Source of the DNA: a virus
Reading direction: 5' to 3' (one strand)
DNA length: 21,609 nucleotides
Virus record (IMG/VR): IMGVR_UViG_3300034062_005659
Location: 1 to 21,609 of that record
A program made the translations under genes and the position numbers. The notes under the pieces were generated by a model. The model saw only the letters and a program-made list of their open reading frames with translations. It made no database searches and had not been told where the DNA came from. Below, piece by piece: positions 1 to 4,642 of the stretch. Position 1 is the stretch's first letter. Each line of letters opens with the position of its first letter.

Positions 1-687
1 GCAGCGGTAGCTGATGTGATGCTGAGCGTTGAGGGTGATATGTCGTTACCTCCGCGTTTGGATAACGTGATTCTGGTGCGGTTTGATATGAGCGAGTACC
101 GGCAGCTGGCAAAAGAGATGACCTACGGCGAGATCACTGCCGCTAACGCCGGTGTATTGGCGGGGAAGTTAGCGCAGATGGCGAACGGCGCGGTGTACGA
201 CGCGATGCAGGGTGTTCATCGGGTGCATGACGCAAAGCTCGACGCGTTGGCCGAGATTGCGGAGCAGGGCGAACCGGTACTGGTGTTTACGAGCTATCGG
301 CATGACCAGCAGAGGATTTTGGCGACGTTCCCTGATGCGGTTGTGTTTGACGGCGAGGGGACGTTAGCGCGCTGGCAGCGCGGTGAGATTTCGATGCTGC
401 TGATGCACCCTGCCTCGGGTGGCCATGGGGTGGATGGGTTGCAAGTCGGTGGTCGGGTCGCTGTGTGGTTTGGGTTGCCGTTTAGCTTGGACTTGTATGC
501 GCAGGCGAATGCACGGTTGTATCGAAGTGGTCAGCGCCAGAGTGTAGTGATCCATCACCTTGTGGCCGCAGAGACGATTGACGAGACGATTATGTCGGTG
601 CTTGCGACGAAGGGTGATATGCAGCGGGCGCTACTGGATGCAGTACGGGTGGTGGGCAGCAGTACGCTGAACGACGCAGCAGCTTAA
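1..687 (+). CDS. SNF2-type helicase, C-terminal part (5' end cut by window)
   Basis: The frame is open from base 1, so the gene begins outside the window and only the second RecA-like lobe is present. Seen: TSYRHDQQRI (motif IV-like, following VLVF), a motif V-like stretch HPASGGHGVDGLQ, and QANARLYRSGQ at 502-534, which matches the SNF2 motif VI pattern QxxxRxxRxGQ with its arginine finger. The C-terminal ETIDETIMSVLATKGDMQRALLDAV is the usual helical tail of small phage SNF2/DEAD-like helicases. Known: in many proteobacterial phages such a helicase lies at the end of the early or replication block, just before a Q-type regulator, and that is the arrangement here. Inferred role: ATP-driven DNA remodelling during replication or recombination. 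Walker A and B motifs would lie to the left of the window and cannot be checked. Confidence 0.85.
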   Translation, partial: AAVADVMLSVEGDMSLPPRLDNVILVRFDMSEYRQLAKEMTYGEITAANAGVLAGKLAQMANGAVYDAMQGVHRVHDAKLDALAEIAEQGEPVLVFTSYRHDQQRILATFPDAVVFDGEGTLARWQRGEISMLLMHPASGGHGVDGLQVGGRVAVWFGLPFSLDLYAQANARLYRSGQRQSVVIHHLVAAETIDETIMSVLATKGDMQRALLDAVRVVGSSTLNDAAA

Positions 688-700
688 ATGGGTGGGTGAC

Positions 701-1102
701 ATGAGCGATAAAGACCTGCATGAGTTTTGTTTGCGGTGGGTGACTTGGCGTGAGTCACGGCATTTGTACGTGAAGCCCGGCGTGGGCAATGTGCTGGCGC
801 GTTTACAGCCTTCACGCGTCGGCACTGAACCGGACGCGGCGCTTGATCCGCAGATGCCGTGTTTTGAGATGGCGGTAGCCGCGATGCGGGAGATGCCGGA
901 GCATGAAGCGGCGGCAGTCTGTTTCTGGTTGTTTTATGTGGAGCGGGTGCGTCGGATTAAGGTGGTGGCAGGGCGGCTAGGCATCGGGCGACGGACGTTT
1001 TACGATCGGGTGCATCGAGCAGCATTAGCTGCTTATACGTTGAGTAAAGCCATCGCAAATGCACAAGCAAAAGAAAACGAACGAATGGCTATTCTTTTGT
1101 AG
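701..1102 (+). CDS. HTH late-transcription regulator, probable Q-type antiterminator
   Basis: A 133-residue basic protein. An in-frame GTG nine bases upstream (692) is possible, but the ATG at 701 with GGGTGG upstream is the better start. The N-terminal half (EFCLRWVTWRESRHLYVKPG) resembles small phage regulators. The C-terminal half has an acidic helix (MPEHEAAAVCFWLFYVERV), then VVAGRLGIGRRTFYDRVHRA, a sigma-70 region-4-like helix-turn-helix seen in phage antitermination Q (phage 82 type) and ArpU/DUF1133-like late regulators. Its position at the end of the early block, ahead of the late genes, is the classic place for Q. Several intrinsic terminators inside the late operon (2824, 2868, 9348, 11427) would need such a factor. 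Its end overlaps the convergent gene by 14 bases. The HTH is seen; the Q role is inferred from family resemblance and position. Confidence 0.65.
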   Translation: MSDKDLHEFCLRWVTWRESRHLYVKPGVGNVLARLQPSRVGTEPDAALDPQMPCFEMAVAAMREMPEHEAAAVCFWLFYVERVRRIKVVAGRLGIGRRTFYDRVHRAALAAYTLSKAIANAQAKENERMAILL

Positions 1103-1322
1103 GAAAGTCCCGGTCGCTTGGTATGCCGAGGATTCCGCGAACAATCCAGCCGAGTGATCGCGCAAAAGCGTAAAACACTGCCGCAGTGGCAAAAGCGGCA
1201 AAAACAATTTCGCTCCATTGAGTTGAATCAAGTGTGAAAAGTAAGATAAAAAAACAGATAAAGATCAACCAAAGCACGCATTTCATTGCTCTTCGTCCGC
1301 CTTCAAATAAGTTGATCTTCAT
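1089..1322 (-). CDS. small two-helix membrane protein, unknown function
   Basis: About 77 residues on the minus strand. Two hydrophobic segments are clear: CVLWLIFICFFILLFTL and then IVFAAFATAAVFYAFARSLGW, followed by a short polar tail (IPSDRDFPTKE). A TTG three codons upstream (1331) and an internal ATG at 1286 (MKCVLWLIF, preceded by GAAGAG) are alternative starts; none has a strong ribosome site. The gene runs against the late transcripts and its end overlaps the antiterminator-like gene tail-to-tail. With the secreted-protein gene at 1387-1977 it forms an opposite-strand pair with visibly more A/T than its neighbours, as is typical of phage moron genes. No family recognised. Superinfection exclusion is one possible role for such membrane proteins, but nothing in the sequence proves it. 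Confidence 0.55.
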   Translation of the reverse strand: MKINLFEGGRRAMKCVLWLIFICFFILLFTLDSTQWSEIVFAAFATAAVFYAFARSLGWIVRGILGIPSDRDFPTKE

Positions 1323-1386
1323 TTTAGTCAATAGCTAATTTGGCGACAGATACGCTGGCGTTGGTGTGCGCGGATTGATCCGTGGG

Positions 1387-1977
1387 CTATTTGTCGAATG
1401 CCCCGAACTGATCGCTTTTTGGATTGGTGAGCGAGTACTCAAAGTACCGAATACCTTTTCCATCTACCGTGGGATAGCCAAGAATGCGGTTATTCCAGTG
1501 GATGTACACGTTACCATCGACCTTGTTGATGCCGTCACCGGTGTGCTGGCCATAGCGCTCGAATGCTTTACGCAGCGGCATGGGCGTGTGCGGCATCCAG
1601 ATAATGGAGCTCAGCAGAAGCTGATCAGCAAAGGGTCGCGCAGCGAGTTTCTCGAATTTAGCGATGGATTGACGCGCGCTACTGCGCTCACTGTCGGTTG
1701 CGCTTAGTAGCAGTCGCTGTTGGAACTCGCTGATGAGCGCGTGATTGAGCGCGTACTCGTTAAGGAAGATGAGTACAACCCGACCCGCTGGGGTGAAGTT
1801 GCTGATCTCATACGCTTGATTGGTTTTGTCGGTCGCGGGTGAGTTGGGTATTTTTATTTGTGCGCCGGGATTGGCGCGTCGAAACTCGGTAAAACTCATT
1901 CCGGGTTTCAAGGCATCGAAGTTTTGTGCATTCGCGAATTGTGCGATGAACAGAACGAATGTAAATATCAGGCGCAT
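1387..1977 (-). CDS. secreted (periplasmic) protein with signal peptide, unknown function
   Basis: A 196-residue protein. It starts with a textbook Sec signal peptide: M-R-L, a hydrophobic core IFTFVLFIAQF, and a signal peptidase I site ANA|QNF, giving a mature protein of about 178 residues. There is no lipobox cysteine, so it should be free in the periplasm or secreted. The mature start LKPGMSFTEFRRANPGA resembles the 'xxGMSxxEvrxxlG' opening of small periplasmic domains of the SmpA/BamE kind, but the rest matches nothing I recognise. No Shine-Dalgarno precedes the ATG; a TATACT box lies only 4 bases upstream, so a leaderless mRNA is conceivable. It is transcribed against the late genes and away from the regulatory region at 1978-2143. 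Inferred: an accessory gene expressed in the lysogen or early in infection, possibly altering the host envelope. Confidence 0.7.
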   Translation of the reverse strand: MRLIFTFVLFIAQFANAQNFDALKPGMSFTEFRRANPGAQIKIPNSPATDKTNQAYEISNFTPAGRVVLIFLNEYALNHALISEFQQRLLLSATDSERSSARQSIAKFEKLAARPFADQLLLSSIIWMPHTPMPLRKAFERYGQHTGDGINKVDGNVYIHWNNRILGYPTVDGKGIRYFEYSLTNPKSDQFGAFDK

Positions 1978-2011
1978 AAAAGTATAAAAAGAATTCTGTA
2001 CATCAAGATGA

Positions 2012-2022
2012 GGAACAGTTCC
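2012..2022. promoter_or_regulatory. short palindrome GGAAC-A-GTTCC in the divergent intergenic region
   Basis: A perfect 5-1-5 palindrome lies between the secreted-protein gene and the next rightward gene, 58 bases from the larger palindrome at 2070-2090. It is short enough to arise by chance. I list it because it shares the region with a half-site-like TCTGTAC at 1995-2001 that matches one arm of the larger palindrome. It may be a minor operator or nothing. Confidence 0.25.
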
Positions 2023-2069
2023 AGAGCAAAGCTGCGATGTATTTGTGATGTATCAATTTCGATCACTTG

Positions 2070-2090
2070 AAGGTACAGAATCTGTACCTT
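2070..2090. promoter_or_regulatory. perfect 10-1-10 palindrome, candidate operator
   Basis: The left arm is AAGGTACAGA, the centre a single A, and the right arm TCTGTACCTT; all ten pairs match. It sits 6 bases upstream of the -35 box of the rightward promoter at 2097-2125 and about 90 bases from the divergent minus-strand gene. A repeat of the right half (TCTGTAC) occurs at 1995-2001. Odd length with a central unpaired base is common in operators of dimeric HTH proteins. The core TACAG-N3-CTGTA is not the LexA pattern CTG-N10-CAG. The binding protein is unknown; the small HTH protein at 2508-2705 is the nearest candidate. Confidence 0.6.
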
Positions 2091-2096
2091 ACATTG

Positions 2097-2125
2097 TTGA
2101 CACTTCTTGGCGCGGTGCTGAGAAT
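2097..2125 (+). promoter_or_regulatory. sigma70-type promoter
   Basis: The -35 box TTGACA (2097-2102) is a perfect consensus match. The spacer is exactly 17 bases and the -10 box GAGAAT (2120-2125) matches TATAAT at four of six positions. The predicted transcript start is near 2132, immediately before GGAG (2132-2135), which is spaced 8 bases from an ATG at 2144. This supports translation of the next gene from 2144 rather than from the weaker upstream ATG. Confidence 0.55.
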
Positions 2126-2143
2126 TTGAATGGAGTGATTGTG

Positions 2144-2578
2144 ATGGATATCTCTCGCATTAGCGATGTTGATGATGCTCAGTACTCGGTGACGTTGTAT
2201 GGAAGCAGCGATTTCAACGCGGAGGAACGCGCAACCTTGTGTAAAGTGTTTGCTGAGGTAATGGAATCAGTTTTAGGTTCACCGAAGCAACTACTGGAGA
2301 CGCAGTACGACTACAACCGAATTGCGAATAAGTATTATGGGACGCCATTACCACTCAGCGCGGGCGGCGATGAGGTGGCGCTGGTTCACCGCTTTGAGAA
2401 CGCGTACCGAGCAGCCTGTGATGCGGCGTTCGTGGCAGTGTTCGGCGACCTGTCGTTTATTAACGAAGACATACACTTTGAAATCCAAGCTGAGGCTGTT
2501 TCTGTAGATGAGTCCGGATCCGACCGAGATAAAAAGCGCACGGCTTCGGGCTGGCCTGACGCAGGTGCAGGCCGCTGA
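2144..2578 (+). CDS. hypothetical protein next to the regulatory region
   Basis: 144 residues from the ATG at 2144, chosen because GGAG lies 8 bases upstream and a good promoter ends just before it. The frame is also open from an ATG at 2048 (176 residues) without a ribosome site; in that version the palindrome at 2070-2090 would be coding. The body alternates predicted strands and helices (AQYSVTLYGSSDF, then a helix ERATLCKVFAEVMESVLGS, later a helix VALVHRFENAYRAACDAAF and a strand INEDIHFEIQAEAVS). I recognise no family. The last 24 codons overlap the next gene's start; there the residues (DRDKKRTASGWPDAGAGR) look unlike a natural fold and may be a drifted tail. Co-transcribed with the small HTH gene. 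Confidence 0.55.
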   Translation: MDISRISDVDDAQYSVTLYGSSDFNAEERATLCKVFAEVMESVLGSPKQLLETQYDYNRIANKYYGTPLPLSAGGDEVALVHRFENAYRAACDAAFVAVFGDLSFINEDIHFEIQAEAVSVDESGSDRDKKRTASGWPDAGAGR

Positions 2579-2705
2579 AGTTATTTATTCAACGAAGCGT
2601 ACATGGCAGGATTGGGAGCGGGGGCTTAACTCGATGCACCCCGCTCTTTGGGAGTTGTTCAAGCTGAAGGTGAGCCATAGTGCCCGCCCGCCACTTGGGC
2701 AGTAA
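2508..2705 (+). CDS. small XRE-type helix-turn-helix protein
   Basis: A 65-residue protein that is almost entirely one DNA-binding HTH domain: EIKSARLRAGLTQVQAAEVI (scaffold helix and helix 2), then YSTKRTWQDWERG (recognition helix) and LNSMHPALWELFKLK. This 'RTWQxWE...MHPAxWELF' form is a recurrent small regulator in proteobacterial phages, often near the terminase genes. A GAGG lies 12 bases upstream of the ATG, which is rather far, and the start overlaps the previous gene by 71 bases, so translation may be coupled. It probably binds DNA as a dimer. The palindrome at 2070-2090 is a possible target, giving autoregulation of this two-gene unit; that is inference. Confidence 0.75.
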   Translation: MSPDPTEIKSARLRAGLTQVQAAEVIYSTKRTWQDWERGLNSMHPALWELFKLKVSHSARPPLGQ

Positions 2706-2725
2706 GCGAGTCCTTTGGGTGCATA

Positions 2726-2776
2726 AAGTGTGCGGCGCTTCACGCACAATTTTGTAGTGGCGCTGCCCGCACACTT
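2726..2776 (+). repeat. inverted repeat with alternative pairing in the terminase leader
   Basis: The arms AAGTGTGCGG (2726-2735) and CCGCACACTT (2767-2776) are perfect 10-base complements. Inside, CGCAC (2743-2747) can instead pair with GTGCG (2730-2734), which lies within the left arm. The two folds are mutually exclusive. The element lies in the 214-base non-coding stretch between the HTH gene and terS, ahead of two terminators. It could be an RNA switch or attenuator, a protein-binding site or a packaging-related site; the sequence alone does not decide. Confidence 0.45.
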
Positions 2777-2823
2777 CGCCCTAGAATCGGGCTCATCTAG
2801 CTAGTCTGTCTCACTGTCTCTGG

Positions 2824-2848
2824 CCCCGCTGTTTGTGCGGGGTTTTTT
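2824..2848 (+). terminator. intrinsic terminator upstream of terS
   Basis: The stem CCCCGC (2824-2829) / GCGGGG (2837-2842) has a 7-base loop and six T's immediately after. This is a canonical rho-independent terminator for transcripts arriving from the promoter at 2097. Confidence 0.85.
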
Positions 2849-2867
2849 ATTGGTTCTCTCCCCTTTG

Positions 2868-2909
2868 ACCCGGTTCGGGCGCTTTGCGCTGTGCCGGGTT
2901 TTTCTTTTT
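2868..2909 (+). terminator. second intrinsic terminator directly before terS
   Basis: The outer stem is ACCCGG (2868-2873) / CCGGGT (2894-2899), with an inner stem GCGC (2879-2882) / GCGC (2886-2889). Then come TTTT, C and TTTTT up to 2909. It ends only 10 bases before the terS start codon, so readthrough is needed to express the late genes unless a promoter lies in between. Two stops in series suggest tight control of late transcription. Confidence 0.65.
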
Positions 2910-2919
2910 CTGGAGTCGT

Positions 2920-3381
2920 ATGAGTGTCGGTCGTCCGAGTGCTTTTTCACAGGCGCAGGCGGATTTGATTTGTGAGGAGATCGCAAATGGTCGCAGCCTC
3001 CGGTCGATTTGCGCTGACCCGTCGATGCCGAGTAAAGCGGCGGTGTTTCGCTGGCTGGCGTCGCAGGAGGAGTTTCGAGACCAGTACGCACGCGCGCGCG
3101 AGGCGCAAGCGGATGCGCTGGCGGATGAGATTCTGGATATTGCGGATGATGGCGCGAATGACACGTTCACAGATGAGGACGGTCGTGAGCGTGTGAATTC
3201 GGATGTGATTGCGCGATCGCGGCTGCGGGTGGATGCGCGCAAATGGGTCGCCGCAAAACTCAAACCACGGGTTTATGGCGACCGGATTGCGACGGAGCTG
3301 TCGGGTGTTGAAGGCAGGCCGATCGAGCATCGGGTGATTGAGCGGGTGATTGTCGATCCGCAGGAGCCAGCAGCCGAATGA
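2920..3381 (+). CDS. terS: terminase small subunit
   Basis: 153 residues from the ATG at 2920, which has GGAG five bases upstream; the longer frame runs back into the terminator and is not credible. The N-terminal half is an HTH-like DNA-recognition domain (RPSAFSQAQADLICEEIANG, SLRSICADPSMPSKAAVFRW). It is followed by the signature ARAREAQADALADEILDIAD and DVIARSRLRVDARKWVAAKL of the Sf6 gp1-type small terminases, including the helical oligomerisation core and a beta-strand C-terminus (HRVIERVIVDPQEP). Role: it recognises the pac site on concatemeric DNA and hands it to the large subunit for headful packaging. The stop overlaps the large-subunit start (ATGA, 3378-3381), so translation is coupled. 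Confidence 0.9.
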   Translation: MSVGRPSAFSQAQADLICEEIANGRSLRSICADPSMPSKAAVFRWLASQEEFRDQYARAREAQADALADEILDIADDGANDTFTDEDGRERVNSDVIARSRLRVDARKWVAAKLKPRVYGDRIATELSGVEGRPIEHRVIERVIVDPQEPAAE

Positions 3382-4637
3382 CGCAGGCCGCGCCAGCGGC
3401 GCTGAGTATTCCGACGCCGCGAGTGTTTAAGCCGCTGCTGTCTCCGGCGCGTTACCGGGGCGCTTATGGCGGTCGTGGCTCGGGCAAGTCGCATTTCTTT
3501 GCAGAGCTGCTGATTGAGCGTTGCCTGCAGCAGCAGACGAATGCGGTCTGTGTGCGTGAGGTGCAGAAATCGCTGGCGCAGTCGGTGAAGCGTTTGCTGG
3601 AGCTGAAGATTACTGATCTGAGCGTTGGCCAGTTTTTTGAGATTCAGGAATCCAAAATTCTGTGCCCGCACGGCGGGATGATTATTTTCCAAGGTATGCA
3701 AAACCATACAGCGGAGTCGATCAAGTCGCTGGAGGGTTATGACATTGCGTGGGTGGAGGAGGCGCAGTCGCTCTCGCAGCGCAGCCTTGATCTACTACGA
3801 CCGACGATTCGTAAGCCTGGCAGTGAGCTGTGGTTTAGCTGGAACCCGAATCTACCGACTGATCCGGTGGATGCGCTGTTGCGTGGCGTAACTCCGCCGC
3901 CGAATGCGGTGGTGGTGCAGGCGAATTATCGCGACAACCCGTGGCTGCCGAATGTATTACGCGACGAGCTGGATTATGACCAGCGGCGTGATCCGGATAA
4001 GTTTTCGCATGTCTGGCTGGGTGAGTACCAGCAGAACAGCGAGGCACGCGTATTTAAGAACTGGGTGATTGAGGAGTTTGAAGCGCCAGCGGGTACATCG
4101 TTTCGCTTTGGTGCGGATTGGGGCTTCTCTGTCGATCCTTCAGTGCTAGTGCGTTGCTATCTTGATGGGCGACGGCTGTATGTGGATTATGAGGCGTGGA
4201 TGGTGGGCTGCGAGATTGATCAGCTACCTGACTTGTTTGATCGCGTACCTGAATCACGTAAGTGGTTTATCACCGCTGACAGTGCACGACCAGAGACGAT
4301 CAGCTACATGCAGCGGCATGGCTTCCCGAAGATTAATCCTGCGCGTAAAGGGCCGGGATCGTTGGAAGAGGGCATTGAGTTTTTAAAGAGCTTTGACATC
4401 GTGGTGCACCCGCGCTGCCAACACGTGATCGATGAGCTGACGCTGTACCGATACAAGACGGACTCACTGACCGGGCAGGTGATGCCGGTGCTGGACGATA
4501 AAGACAATCACACGATCGATGCCTTGCGCTACGCCTGCGAGGCAGCGCGGCAGGCGTCGGTGCCGACTACGACGATTCGTCATTTTCTGGATTCCCACGA
4601 AGGCGCGGGTGTGGGTAGTGGCTGGATGGGAGGATAG
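3378..4637 (+). CDS. terL: terminase large subunit (ATPase and nuclease)
   Basis: A 419-residue packaging motor of the PBSX/Sf6 type. The ATPase domain has Walker A GGRGSGKS at residues 31-38, Walker B YDIAWVEEA at 121-129 with the catalytic glutamates at its end, and a coupling-motif-like FSWNPNLPTDPVD. The nuclease domain has the three expected acidic positions of an RNase-H-like fold: D247 in FGADWGFSVDPS, D301 in ITADSARPE and D381 in NHTIDALRYACE. The length fits the family (about 410-470). It docks on the portal, pumps DNA into the procapsid and cuts the headful. All key residues appear intact. Followed after 5 bases by the portal gene. Confidence 0.95.
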   Translation: MTQAAPAALSIPTPRVFKPLLSPARYRGAYGGRGSGKSHFFAELLIERCLQQQTNAVCVREVQKSLAQSVKRLLELKITDLSVGQFFEIQESKILCPHGGMIIFQGMQNHTAESIKSLEGYDIAWVEEAQSLSQRSLDLLRPTIRKPGSELWFSWNPNLPTDPVDALLRGVTPPPNAVVVQANYRDNPWLPNVLRDELDYDQRRDPDKFSHVWLGEYQQNSEARVFKNWVIEEFEAPAGTSFRFGADWGFSVDPSVLVRCYLDGRRLYVDYEAWMVGCEIDQLPDLFDRVPESRKWFITADSARPETISYMQRHGFPKINPARKGPGSLEEGIEFLKSFDIVVHPRCQHVIDELTLYRYKTDSLTGQVMPVLDDKDNHTIDALRYACEAARQASVPTTTIRHFLDSHEGAGVGSGWMGG

Positions 4638-4642
4638 CGGTG

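Noticed and set aside
1366-1707. 113-residue plus-strand frame
   Set aside because: It is antisense to the secreted-protein gene, which has a clear signal peptide and a better composition.
2070-2090. LexA (SOS) box
   Set aside because: The palindrome core is TACAG-N3-CTGTA, the reverse arrangement of the proteobacterial CTG-N10-CAG box.
2706-2823. Sigma70 or sigma54 late promoter before terS
   Set aside because: TAGAAT at 2782-2787 lacks a -35 at the right distance, and TGGCGC-N5-GCAC at 2758-2772 is a poor sigma54 match.
2847-3330. Long minus-strand frames opposite terS
   Set aside because: TerS is well supported by family motifs and a ribosome site; the minus frames are arginine/serine-rich shadows.
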